Assembly (NCBI GenBank): GCA_002104905.1
Contig: MCFE01000231.1
Span: 1 to 64,000 of the forward strand
DNA length: 64,000 bases
Direction of reading: 5' to 3'
DNA from: Basidiobolus meristosporus CBS 931.73
Lineage: Eukaryota > Basidiobolomycota > Basidiobolomycetes > Basidiobolales > Basidiobolaceae
This document shows positions 12,595 through 23,725 of the stretch, in pieces. The notes under the pieces were generated by a model. That model was not told the origin of the DNA. It saw only the letters and a list, made by a program, of their open reading frames with translations, and searched no databases. A program made the position numbers and the translations under genes. How positions within the stretch are numbered: position 1 is the first letter of the stretch; each line of letters opens with the position of its first letter.

Positions 12595-12913
12595 GTTGTT
12601 TGCCGGAGCAGTCCTGTAACCGCTGTAAAGCTGCATCTGCCAGGTAAGAAGCTGCATAATGCAACTTGCTTTCTGGAGCAATTCCTTTAGCTTTAAAAGC
12701 TTCTTCATTCTGAAAGAGCCAAGTTCCCAGGTTTTCATTGACTCTGCCATGGTACCAGTTGACCTTCACACTAAAGTTGCTCTTGACAGGGCTTTGCTGG
12801 CTCTGAGTCATGGTAGTCATTCCTTGTTGCTGTTGGCTGAGGATCTGGAGTAACTGTTGCTGTTGGGCCAGGATTTTCTGCATGGCATTCTTCCATTCTG
12901 GATTGTCCAACAT
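12566..12913 (-). pseudogene. gypsy-1 gag N-terminal fragment
   Basis: The reading frame from 12913 downward matches the Gag N-terminus of gypsy-1 (MQKILAQQQQLLQILSQQQQ versus the copy starting at 814). It loses homology near 12600, where the frame runs into other sequence. It is only a fragment. Confidence 0.85.
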
Positions 12914-13340
12914 CTTGAGGGTGGTTTCTTCTTTCTTCAGGAGGGAGGTTTCTGGTTATAGCTGCTACCATTGTTACAAGTCTTGGTATAAGAGTTGTAG
13001 GGGAATAGGGAGTTTAGATAGTGTTGTATTCACTAAAACTTGAGCTGATTTTTATTGAGCTTCCAGCAGCTCCTTATATACATTTTGCCAGATCAATTGC
13101 TGACTAATTGTATTTCCTAATGTAGGTTGCGGCTGATGACTCATTTGATTGCCTCATCATCACCCAATAAGATCCTACTTACTATATCTATTCCAGTCTG
13201 ATAAGGATATGCTGATTTATCTGCTGACTAATGCTACTAATTTGATAGACAACACTGATGTACTGATAGGCTAAACATATAACTAGTTGATTTGACTAAA
13301 AACTGATCTAACTTAAACATTCTGGCAGTAATTCATAACA
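12595..13340 (-). mobile_element. gypsy-1 family fragment, reverse strand (5' LTR plus start of gag)
   Basis: On the minus strand a 369-bp LTR (12972-13340) is followed by the same TGGTAGCAG primer-binding site (about 12953-12970) and the N-terminal part of gag. That gag is closely similar to residues 1 to about 95 of the gypsy-1 ORF (for example QQGMTTMTQSQQSPVKSN). The copy ends near 12600, where gypsy-2-side sequence begins. Confidence 0.9.
12972..13340 (-). repeat. LTR of gypsy-1 family, reverse strand
   Basis: This is the reverse complement of the gypsy-1 LTR, with terminal TGTTA and AACA. It is the 5' LTR of the truncated copy. Confidence 0.88.
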
Positions 13341-13385
13341 GGTCTACAAGTGTAAGATAACTGTAAATGGTATTTTTGAAATGTA

Positions 13386-14420
13386 CTAGGCTAGATTGGT
13401 GGCTGAGGGCTATTACCAGATCCAGGGACTAGACTTTAAGGAAACAATTGCACTGGTTGCCAAGTTTTACTCCATTAAGACAGCTCTAGCACTGGCAGCT
13501 GTATGCAGTCTAGATCTACACCAAATGGACGTCAAAACAGCCATTCTAGATGGAGATTGGCAGGAAACTAAATATATGGAGCATCCAGCTAGTTTTGCTA
13601 AACTCAATGACCCCCTTTAGGTGTACTGACTTTGGAAATTGTTGTATGGGATTAAGCAGGCATGTGGAGCATAATATAACAAGATTGACACATATCAAGT
13701 GGAGATTGGGCTCATTTGTTTCACTACAGATTAAGGTAAATATGTGAAACAGCTCAAAAAGGGTGCAATCATCCTAGTATGTTATGTTGAAGCCCTAATA
13801 ATAGCCTCAAGTGACCAGAAGGCACTTAAACAGACAAAATCTGGTCTTTACCTCAAGCTTGAGATGAAAGATCCTGGAAAGTTGAGCTGTATTCTTAGAA
13901 TTGAAGTCAAATTTGACATACCTACGCAGAAAATTGTGCAACATCAGTGTATATACATCAGGGACATTATTAGACACTTTAAATGGAAAGTTGCAAGACT
14001 GCGCTACCTTTATGGACAATGACCTGAAATTGAGTAAATCTCAAGGAGTTTTAGGTGAGAAAGGCTCAAATATAAGGCTAAACTTCTCCTATCAATCAGG
14101 TTGGTAGTGTGGTGTACTTGATGGTGTCTTCATGTCCACAGATTGCTGCGGCAGTTGGAATACTCAGTCTATTCATACAAAATTATGGGTCAGATCAAAT
14201 CACAGTAGTTAAGCAGTTTTCAGATATCCAGAAGGTTTCATAAGTATGGTACTGAAATACTCTGGAACAACTAATAGGCAATATCTTGATGGTTTTAGTA
14301 ACTCAGACTTAGGTAGGGATCTGATTGACAGATGCTCTACCACTGTGTATGCGTTTCTTTATGCTGGCAGAGCAAAAAAAATTACTTGGAATTTTGAGAA
14401 ACAACTACCGATGAGAAGTT
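13386..14420 (+). pseudogene. copia-2 reverse transcriptase / RNase H fragment
   Basis: Degraded frames carry Ty1/copia pol hallmarks: a KEGYxQxxGxDF-like start (about 13396), HQMDVKTAILDGDW (about 13518), and a GFSNSDLGRD...RCSTT RNase H segment (about 14293-14350). Several stops and frame changes are present. Homology stops at about 14417 inside the RNase H motif KQLP, where CMC-type sequence begins. The missing C-terminal part reappears at 20505-20848, so the two parts are one element split by later insertions. Confidence 0.82.
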
Positions 14421-14449
14421 GTCACTTTTCATGCATACATATTGATTTA

Positions 14450-14747
14450 TTTCTGTTGAAACTTCCATTGTGCCTCAATTGCAAGTTGTATTGACCTATA
14501 CAACTCCTTATACCCTTCATTAACCTTAAACCCAACTGCACACTCAACAAGTAACTCCATCAAGATCAACCATTCAATAAGTATTTCTGTTGTAATGCTC
14601 TGGTTCCACAACTTTGCCAGGATCCCAACAGCTTTATGCCACTGTTCATTCACTGATTCTAACATATCCTGGTCTTCAGTCAGCACTGCAAGGTCTAGAA
14701 CCTCATCTGCCAGCCTTTGCAAAAAATCATTCTAATATTCAAGTGCT
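14450..14747 (-). pseudogene. CMC accessory ORF, C-terminal fragment (E1)
   Basis: Translated on the minus strand it matches the C-terminal part of the accessory ORF of CMC-B (30815-31150), for example LAVLTEDQDMLESVNEQWHK against LAVPAEDQDLWEAVNEQWHK. The upstream part is deleted. Confidence 0.75.
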
Positions 14748-15825
14748 TTGCAGGATATTACAGAGCAACTACTACCCTAAGTACTTCTCACAGGCTCCAA
14801 TCAATATTCATATGCATATGCAACAATACAAATGCACAGACTGGATAAACTGGATATGTATTTTCAAATGGTGTTCTGAAGCCATTCCTTCCAAGAGTAC
14901 ATTGGAAGCATTGGGACTTATCTGCGGACATTTTAGGAATATTTATCCAGAAGCAGATCTCCAATGCCAACTTGACTCATCTACAGCTGTTATGCAAGTA
15001 GTTTGTGAAAGGCTTTGAGCTGCTATACTACAACCATAAAGCTGAACAAGTAGATCTCTGCTGCTGCTGTATCCATTCTCTACTCCATCTTACATGGTGT
15101 GTGGAGAATATTGGGCCTACTTCACTTTTTAGGGGTTTCCTATGGAGCAGATGTGTGGGGAAATAGGGAGACAAGTCAAGTTTCACTTACTACCATATGC
15201 CATTCTCATCAAGAACATTACCTTCTAATCCATCATAGATGTGATGAGCCGGCACATAGAGGACAGCCAGGAAGAGTTGGAAAATACTGAGAACAAATGT
15301 GCACATGGAGATACCTATGCCTATGCCATTAAGAAGCTAAGCAGCTCCAATGCATGGGTAATCAGTCAAGTAATGCAAAATTGGGTTAGGAGCAACAAGC
15401 AACTAATTTTCATGAGTAAAACCTACTAAGATATGCTGGATTTCTCCTGATCAAAAGCCAACTTGTACAATATTCAATATGGAACTCACACAAACCAGTG
15501 CCAGAGTGCACCTATTAGGGTAACCAGAATCCAGCAGGGAGAAGAAATATATTGGCTAAACACCAAGAAGTTCTTTACATATATCCAGGAGGTATTCATG
15601 GCAGAAGTGGCAACATCCAAGCACATGTTTGCAAGATGTATATGTTGCCAGCAGTACAAGGTATATAGCAGCTTTGCATGTTTTGCACTAAAAAGTCGTA
15701 CAGTTGAGCTGATAGAAGTATGTCAACTGCAGCAGGTGTGCATGTTTGTAGAGGTTAGTAAGCAGGAGGCCATAGTTTTGTTTGACTCAAACTACATGTG
15801 GAACATCCATGGTAGTAGTTGGTAA
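14748..15825 (+). pseudogene. CMC Tnp2-type transposase fragment (E1)
   Basis: Frames here match the C-terminal half of the CMC-B transposase: NYYPKYFSQAPINIHMHMQQ, then VHWKHW-like and MWGNRETSQV-like segments, and a conserved tail (15463-15825, ending FVEVSKQEAIVLF). Several frame changes and stops occur. In this copy a glutamine codon (CCQQYKVY) stands where CMC-B has a stop, so the stops are copy-specific lesions. Confidence 0.78.
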
Positions 15826-16043
15826 GCAGTCAAAGAGAGGTGATTCTACAGCGGAATATATATGAATAGTACTAGGGGTGGTAGAAAAAGGAAATATTAT
15901 TTATTAAATAAGTTCAGCAGCATTATACAGCACCAGCTATAAGCTGCCATACTGCTGTAATAATACCATTAGAGTTGTGCTGTCAAGCTGTTGAAGTACC
16001 ATCAAGTTTTTGGCCATATAAGGCAATTGGATGTCCTGGCTGG

Positions 16044-17085
16044 TGTGGTGGTGTATAGGTCCAAGGGAGAGATACGTTCAACACTTCTCAAGTGTTTTGT
16101 GTGTGGGGTGTTCACTTGGTGCAATAACCTCTGGCAAAAGCTTGCTAGGAATACTTGGGTTTTGTCTCTCATCTAATGTCAAGGGGAATAAAACCTCAAG
16201 CTTGTCAAGGGAAAACTATTGAGCTACAGTCCCCAACTTAGTTAGCATCTTAACAAAAGTATGTGCTGGATTCAGCATCCTTTGAGATAACAACTGTAAA
16301 CTCCACCAGCAGGGACTTGATAAGAATACAGCTGTGGTCAATAGTTACAAAGACAGAAAAGTATCTTTGCCTGTACAAGAACAAACTTGGGAAAGAATCA
16401 AATATAATAAAAGATACCTACTCTGAGTATTCCTCACAAGTAGTGCCTCCAAGGTCAGTTGGCTGTCAGCGTGGTTTCCTGGGAATGTCCTGTGGTCTGG
16501 GGTTGGAAGTTCAGGTAACAGCATGTAGCAGTGATCACACTAATCAACAAGTTGGTATATTGATAAAAGGGATGATGATTTATTGTTGAGGGATAGCCTC
16601 CCTTGTATAATTTTCTTACTGGATAAGTGATTACTAATCATGGTGTTCCAGAAGGTTCCAGATATCAATAGAAATCTTAATGACATCAGAATGACCTAAA
16701 AATGTTCTAAGTAGGTGCCAGAAGGTTCTAAGATGCACATCACATCCTACCAATCAGGAATCAGTATTCTGAAACCTGTGTAACATAGGGATACCATATA
16801 TGGTATGGAAATAGTAGGGATGGTGCCACAGGTTGACCATGTGTCACAGGTACTGGCACGGGTACTTGCCAAATATAGAGCACTTATAGCTAGTAATCTT
16901 ACATAAAGTGAGGGGTAACTTATACAATAAGGTAAGCAGGTGTGATAGTCAACTGGCTTATGGGATAGTACTGATCAGGTAAGACAAATGGGATAAAAGT
17001 AAAAGAAGTGTAGTGGTGATATAGGGAAGTAGAAAATAAGGGAATGAGCACATCTGTCAGTGGGTGTTGCAGTCACCCCACAACA
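16044..17085 (-). repeat. Solo LTR, about 1.04 kb, copy 1
   Basis: The unit is homologous to 24629-25708 and 36241-37010, in reverse orientation to the first of these. Read on the minus strand it starts TGTTGTGGGG and ends CACCACCACA. It contains a TATA-like run and an AATAAA signal in LTR order. Near-identical 4-bp repeats flank it (CTGG 16040-16043, CCGG 17086-17089). No internal retrotransposon region is attached. Confidence 0.75.
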
Positions 17086-17351
17086 CCGGTAGGATCCATT
17101 CAGAATAGTTGTACAGCACCATAAGACCTCAACAATACCGTGCAATTATTGTCACAGCATCAATCAGATCTTGTCAAGTTTTATTACTTTATTTGGTGGT
17201 AAAATTGGCAAAACATCATTGTGGTCCTATCATAAGATCATCAATAGGGTCACTAATATCAAGCTGCTGGTAGTATGACAGTCTCTTAATGGGATCCTGA
17301 TGGCTGATCTGAATTGGATCCACCTCTGGGACCAAATCATTTTTCATAGTG

Positions 17352-18802
17352 AATACTCTGTTTCCATGACTTTGACAAGAACCCAATGGCTATATGCCAC
17401 TGTTCATGCACTGGTTCCCACACATCCTGGTCTGCAGCTGGCACAGCAAGGTCTAACACCATATTTGCCAGTCTTTGCAATAAGTCCTTGCAATATTCAA
17501 GTGCATTTTCTTGAGCACTGCTCTTGAAGAAGTGCTGCAACATCCTGGTGTGCCTATTAATGTTCCAAGATTCCACTAAAGACACTGTGGTAGTCTTAAA
17601 AGTTCTTGATATTTTAGCCTTGTCTAATGGTGGGTCTCCACTCTGTCAACAATGGAGGATGTGGAGGCTGTGGTAGACAAATTGCATTTGTCTGCAATCT
17701 CATCTACCTTGCTGGAGTGTAGCTCAACCTGCTGTGCTTCCAACTGTTGTGAAATAGCTGTTTTCTTGTTGGAAATTCTTCTTGGCTATGATAGGATTCA
17801 GTCTGTTCTGGGCTTGCAGAGTTGATTGGCAAGAAGTGCAGTTATTTTTTATGCTTTCTCCACTCAAGCTTAGATAGGCATTTTCCCCTTTACCATTTCC
17901 TCATCACTGCCAGGTCTTTCACTGCTACTTTGTCTGAGTACTTCTTGTCATGAACTATGTTTTATGCTTGATAAAATCTGCTCCAATGTAACTATTTTGG
18001 CCTGCTTGTCCCTTGCTGGCACTGTTCTGGTGACACTTGTTTGGAGCTTTTGACCCTGCATGTAATGGGATCTTGAGGAAGATGCTGGCATTTAGCCATG
18101 GTACCCTTGTTCTTCTGCCTGTGATAGTTTCTGCTATTCAAAAAATACCTTCTTTGTATACCAATGCTGGTCCAAAATCAGCTTGCTTGCTTGAATTCAG
18201 GATAATAATCATGGAACCTCAAAGACTGCACAGTGCTCCTCTGCTGTTACATTGGGAAATGGCTCAATTCCTGGCTGTGACATTGAACTACTTGAGTTCC
18301 TTCTATACAACAAGGGTATTGCTTTCTCTACCTGGGATAGTGATTGCTCTACACATATTGTCTGCTCATCCTGTTGCTGGGCTATTTCCTGATTTCTCTG
18401 GGCCATTGCTTCTATCCTATCAGCCACTGCACCTAATTGTTTCATTAATGCTTTGTATGACCTGACACAATACTTGCTAATAAGGCTGATGGTGATGTTA
18501 TGACAGCTACTTGCTGTTCTTCAGTTGAGGGCCCTGCATTAGCTACATTCTCATCTGCCTGAGCATAACAGTCAGCTTGTGGCTCCCCAGAGGTTCTCAT
18601 TTGCCTACTTGACTGAGAGCCTGAGGAGTCTGTATTATTATCTTCAGTTAACACACTGTTAACATGGCCTTTCTTGGATGTGGCCCTGTTTGTTGCACTG
18701 AATGTCAAAGTAAGTTGATGTCCAACCTTTCTTCTGCAGCCATCAGCGGTGGTCTTTAGTTGAGAACCGGATAACTTTGCTTTGTATTTTGGCAGCATAT
18801 AT
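17352..18802 (-). pseudogene. CMC accessory ORF remnant (E2)
   Basis: From 18798 downward the frame reads MLPKYKAKLSGSQ..., matching the MPPKNKAKLSGSQ start of the CMC-B copy. It then passes through the Ser/Gln-rich N-terminal region, the AVADRIEAMAQRNQE coiled-coil segment and the C-terminal NEQWH region. Stops and deletions break it. The function is unknown. Confidence 0.75.
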
Positions 18803-18989
18803 ATGGCAGTAAGTCAAACCAAAGTGGAAATAGTGTTAGATATATGTTTGTATGTGGTGCCATGACTTTATTCATAGTGCTAACTATGGCAGGCCATCAT
18901 TGAACTTTACATTCATGAGGGTGCAATATCTCAAATACAGACTGTCTTTAATTCACATCAGTATTGACCAGAAAGTGATACAAAAGTTG

Positions 18990-20035
18990 GCAATCCATCA
19001 GCCATTAGCTGGAATATGGAATCAATTGGAAACCAGAAATACTTAAGATAGGGGGTACCTGTTGGGGCAAAAGCTCTCCAATGGGAGCATTGCATTTACA
19101 TCTTAACAATATCCCTATACCAATGACCAAGTTGCACATGTGGCATTTCAAGCTAAATGTACACTTTGAAATACAAGAGCAGTTTGAAGGAATTGGCACA
19201 ATAGTACAGAGTGGATTTGAGCTGCTTTACTACAAACTCAAAGCTGAGCATGTAGATCTTTACTGCAACTTTATCCTTTCTCTACTCCATCTTGCATGGT
19301 GTGTGGAAAATATTGGGCCTTGCCTCACATTTTGGGAGTTTCCTATGGAGCCAATGTGTGGGGAGATAGAAAGACAAGTCAAGTTGCAGGTACAATTATA
19401 TCCCAATCTCACCAAGAATATTACCTTCAAGTCCATCATGGATGTGGTGAGTTGGCACATGGAGGAGAGCCCAGAAGAGTTGGAAAATACTCAGGACAGA
19501 TGTCCACATGGAGACACCAATGCCTATGCCATTAAGAAGCTAAGCAGCCCCAATGTGTGGCTAATCAGTTAAGTATTGCAATGCTGAGTTAGGTGCAACA
19601 AGCAACTAATTTTGATTACAAAGACTATACCAAGGTATGCCAGATTTCTCTTGGTCACAAACCAACTTCTACACCATGCAATACAGAATTCCTACAAAAA
19701 AGAGCCAGACTGCTGCAATAAAGGGAACTAAAATCCAGCAGGGAGAACAAATATTTTATCTAAGTACCAAAGAGTTCTTTACAGATAATTGGGAGGTATT
19801 CATGGTGGAAGTGGTAGCAACCAAGTATTTGTTTTCAAGATGTATATGTTACCAGTAGTATAAGTTATGTGGCAACTTTGTAAGTATCACACTCAAAAGC
19901 TGTAAAGCTGAGGCAATAGAAGTATGTCAACTGAGACAGGTGTGTGTGTTTGTAGTGGTCAGTAAGCAGGAGGCCATAGTATCTTTTGATTCAAACTATA
20001 TGTGGAATATCCAAGGTAGTGGTGGGTAAGCAGTT
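18990..20035 (+). pseudogene. CMC Tnp2-type transposase remnant (E2)
   Basis: Fragments match CMC-B: ALHLHLNNIPIPMTKLHM, then LYYKLKAEHVDLYCNF, then FWEFPMEPMCGEIERQVK and the C-terminal tail to about 20028. An in-frame deletion removes the region between the EIQEQFEGIG and GFELLYYK segments. The FWxFPMExMCG signature is typical of fungal Tnp2-like transposases. Confidence 0.8.
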
Positions 20036-20504
20036 AAAGAGGGGTGATTCTACAGTGCAATATATGAATTGCACAAGGGGAGGTAGAAAAATGAAATACC
20101 ATTTGGTAAATTAGTAAGATAGCATTATACAGAACCATTTGTAGACTGCCATACTGCCATGATAATGCCTTCAGAGACTTGCAATGGGGCTGTCAAAATA
20201 CTGTAAAGTCTTTTGTCTCATAAGACAATTGCTTACCAGGCCAGTTAGATCCACTTAAAGTAGTTGAAGAGAGCATTAAGACTACAACAATGTCACGCAA
20301 TTATTGTCACAGTACTAATAAAACCCTTTTGAGTTTAATAACTTTATTTGGCAGTAAAATCAACAAAGTGTTGTTGTGTTCCCATCAGATGATTGTCAAG
20401 AGGGTGACTAACTCCAAGCTGCTGGTGTTTTGGTGGTCTCCAAATGGGATCCTGAAAGCTGATCTGGATTGGATCCACCTGCAGGACCAAATTTCTCTTC
20501 ATAG

Positions 20505-20848
20505 GGCCATCTGTGGCCTTGTCACCAACTAAAGCTGATTATATGTCTGCTTGTCAAGCAACTAAGCAGGCTATATGGCTACAAATATTATCCAAAGACT
20601 TAGGTTTTAATTCAGATTAACCAACATGTATTTAAAAGGATAATCAAAGTTGTTTATCACTTGCTAGGAATCCTACCAATCATGCCAGAACTAAGCACAT
20701 AGATATACAACACCACTTTGTGTAGGAAGCTGTAGACAATAACTTAGTAGAGTCAGTTTACTGCCTAAATGATCAAATGGTGGCAGGTATATTGACAAAA
20801 GCACTAGCTAGGCCACAATTTGAGAATTTCAGAAAAGAATTAGATTAA
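20505..20848 (+). pseudogene. copia-2 RNase H C-terminal fragment
   Basis: The segment continues the copia pol broken at 14417: SVALSPTKADYMSACQATKQ, then a NHARTKHIDIQHHFV-like segment and the terminal AGILTKALARPQFE motif. These are the conserved copia RNase H end. In-frame stops are present. A purine tract (GTTGAGGGGGA) follows. Confidence 0.85.
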
Positions 20849-20871
20849 GAAATTATTTAGTTGAGGGGGAG

Positions 20872-21239
20872 TGTTGAAATATTGGACCATTTGGTATCAT
20901 TCAACAGCTAAAAGCTTATTTAACAGTTCTGGATCAGTCTTGTTTGCTGTAAGACTATTTTACAGCCCTAGCCATGCCACTTTCTTCAAATCTATGATCC
21001 CATGGTTATTCCCCTATAGTCAGATCAAATTGGCACTTTTACCAAACATTGTGTACTAACCCTGAAACTGCTACAAAGTGCTCCTGGTAGCTGAGAAGCT
21101 CACCTTACATAGTATTACGGTTTTATTACTTCTACATAGATATAAATACTGAGCTTCTTTTTGAATAAACAACAGTTCAACTATTATTACTATTTCTTAA
21201 TAAGTTCCTCATATCCAAATTACTTCTTAAATTGCAACA
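20872..21239 (+). repeat. 3' LTR of copia-2
   Basis: The 368-bp segment starts TGTTGAAATA right after the polypurine tract and ends GCAACA. It contains a TATAAAT-like box (about 21131) and AATAAA (about 21164). It differs in sequence from the copia-1 LTR. No 5' partner was found in the window. Confidence 0.75.
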
Positions 21240-22298
21240 TCATCTTCCCATGGAGAGAACATACAGAAGTCAGCATGTAATAGCCGCCAAGTTGGGAATC
21301 TTTAAGCCATTGGCCAGAGTATGGAGTTAAATGGAACCTGGAGATACTTAGATAGAGGATATCTGTAAGAGCCAAAGCTTCCCACTTGGAGCAATGCACT
21401 TGCTTTTTAGCAAAATTGCCATACTAATGGCCAAGTTGTACATGGGGCACTTTAAACTGAATGATCCCTTTCAGATACAGGCAAAATTTGAGAGAATTGG
21501 CAAGGTATTACAGATTATCTGCTACTTAAAGTAATTCTCACAGACTCCAATTAATATTCATACATATTTGCAACTATACAAATGCATAGACTGGCTGAAC
21601 TGAATACATGTTTATTCAAGTGGTTTTCTGAAGCCATTTCCAACAGGAGTACACTGGAAGCACCGGGAAATATGTGGTGACATTGTAGGAATATTTATCC
21701 AAAATTGAATCACCAGTACCAAATTTGTGCATCTACAGCTTCTATGCAAGGTGTTTGCAGTTGGATTTGAGTGGCCGTACTACAGACATAAAGCTGAATA
21801 TTTTGATTGCAGCTGATATTGCATCCATCTGATACTCAATCTTGCTTGGTGTGTAGAGAATATTGAGCCTTGCTTCAGCTTTTGCAAGCTTCCTATATAG
21901 TGGATATGTTGGGAGAATAAAAGATAAGTCAAGTCACAGTCACTTACATATCCCAATTGCACCCAGAATATTACCATCAAGTCCATTAGGGATGTGATGA
22001 GGTGGCACACAGGGGACCACCAGGAAGAGTTGGAAAATACTGAGGACAGATGCTCACATGAATATACATATGCCTTTGGCATTATGAAGCTATGCAGCCC
22101 TAATGTGTGGGTTATCAGTTAAGTTACACATGGTTGGGTTGAACACAACAAATTAAATTTTAGGACAACTCTACCAAGATATGCCAGGTTTCTCTTGGTC
22201 ACATGCCACTTTCTACACCATTCAGTACACAGGTTGCACAAAGAAGAGCCATATTGCACTTATAAGACCTAGAATTCAGCAGAGAGAAGGAATATATT
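21240..22298 (+). pseudogene. CMC-E3 transposase fragment, left part
   Basis: The sequence is collinear with 34453-35520 of CMC-B (transposase C-terminal half), with many stops and small indels. It is interrupted at 22298 by Harbinger-2 and resumes at 26800. It is the most degraded CMC copy here. Confidence 0.75.
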
Positions 22299-22481
22299 AG
22301 ACTTGTTCCGTTGGATAGTACCGCATTGTGCCAGCCTCTTTATAGTGCCAGATTGATCTGGCACTCTACAGCACTATCTGGCACTATAACATCTACCATG
22401 ATGCCAGTGGTATTATACAGTTACTGGTAATTTTACTCAATCTTACTTACGTTGCTCAGAATAGTGCTTTCCTTGCTTTAT

Positions 22482-23350
22482 TTACTCTTCATAATGCTCC
22501 AGACACATTTCTCTCAGTGGATGTCTTCTTGTATGAACATACTGTGCATTAATAAGTATCTTAACTATTTTACCTATTCTGCTGTTTTCTCCTATATATG
22601 ACTTTCCTCTGTATTTACCTGCCAATATGCTGAATCTCTTCAGATATCCAAATGTGTGCTCTACCCTCACTCTGAAATGATTAAATATCTCATTGTAGAG
22701 CTTCTGCTTCCTGCTAAGCACACCATTCCTTGGCTTCCTATAAGCTGTAATATATCCTAATCTCTGACAATCCTCTCCTATATAGGCTAAGTCTGCCATA
22801 CATTTCTTCCCTCTACTGAATTCAGGATGATTCTCTACCCAGAGTGCTTTGTCATGCCTACTTCCAGCGAATGGCCCACTAAACCAGATGATGTTACCCT
22901 CAATGTCAGACAGTGCTTGAAACTTCACACAGTGTGCCTTGTACTTGCCAGAATAAAAGTGCCTCTGCCCTCTAGAAGGTCTGTTAATCCTCACTGGGAA
23001 GGTATCCAAAATACTCCTGATATGGAACCTGTTGCTGAACACTCTGGGATATGGAAGTCTATTGGAGCTTCTGAACCTAGTATTCCAAGCTTGCTCTAAG
23101 TCATTCATACCCTTTGCAAGGTGGCTCTCCATTGCTGTCAGCTGGGAATGGAAGCTTCTAGGACCTTTGTTGCCATGGATGGTGGGATGAAACCTTGTAG
23201 GGCAATAGTTCTTGTAATAGCAGAGAAGCTTAACAAGGGATCTCCTTGAGTAGATTGGGTCTGATGGTCCACAGTACTTGGAATAGATCTCCTCCAGTGT
23301 GTCAAAAGGAAATCCAGTGGTAGTGATGGGATTGATGAGAGAAGACCATT
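22482..23350 (-). pseudogene. Harbinger/IS5-type DDE transposase (DDE_4 family), near-intact
   Basis: The reading frame is open from about 23350 to 22482, giving roughly 285 residues. The catalytic core is visible: first Asp in ILDTFPVRINRP, then YSGKYKAHCVKFQ, the GSRHDK motif, an Asp in MADLAYIG, and the Glu in RVEHTFGYLKRF. This is the DDE_Tnp_4 pattern of Harbinger transposases. A methionine internal to the frame (23132) would give 216 residues and miss conserved N-terminal sequence. An ATG just upstream of the open frame is followed three codons later by TAA, so this copy may lack a proper start. Classed as a pseudogene, though only lightly damaged. Confidence 0.8.
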
Positions 23351-23725
23351 CAGATTAGTAAGTCATATCAAAATTGGTGGATGATTGTATGAAGGTGGTT
23401 TGAATTGATTTGGCGCAATCTGCGTTATTTATCTGATTTTAAATACATTATGGTTAAATCTCCATCAATTGCCATGTATCCCATCATTGTGTTGCAAAAA
23501 TCATCTGCAAACAATGCCTTGGTATTTTTACTGATGCTTTAATTATAGGTCTATAATCAAATAGGAAATCTGCAATTGATTTGATCTGATCCGTGTCAAT
23601 GCAATCCAAGATGCATGATGCATAATATATGGAAAATTCAACAATCACATTAGTTTTCATATATATTTCATATAAGACCAGGTTGATGCCAATATACTGC
23701 TGTATAAGTATCCAAATCCATTGCT

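Larger units (their letters stand above)
14430..17351 (+). mobile_element. CMC-E1: internally deleted CACTA/CMC-type transposon
   Basis: This copy fuses the end of the accessory ORF (minus strand, about 14450-14747) directly to the middle of the Tnp2 transposase (plus strand, 14748-15825). The divergent promoter region and both N-termini are lost. Its 3' flank is interrupted by a solo LTR (16044-17085). The right terminus ends TTTTCATAGTG at 17351, the reverse complement of CACTATGAAAA, a canonical CACTA start. It abuts the accessory ORF of CMC-E2. Confidence 0.8.
17352..20504 (+). mobile_element. CMC-E2: internally deleted CACTA/CMC-type transposon
   Basis: An accessory ORF remnant (minus, 17352-18802) and a transposase remnant (plus, about 18990-20035) diverge from a central region at about 18803-18980. 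The transposase lacks its N-terminal half: 5' leader sequence joins directly to the WNQLETRNT-type segment. The right terminus TTCATAGGG ends at 20504. The left terminus is replaced by the junction with CMC-E1. The right flank resumes copia-2 pol. Confidence 0.8.

Noticed and set aside
12312-12619. Possible envelope-like third ORF of gypsy-2
   Set aside because: The open frame is short, has no signal peptide, membrane helix or glycosylation pattern, and runs into a truncated gypsy-1 gag.
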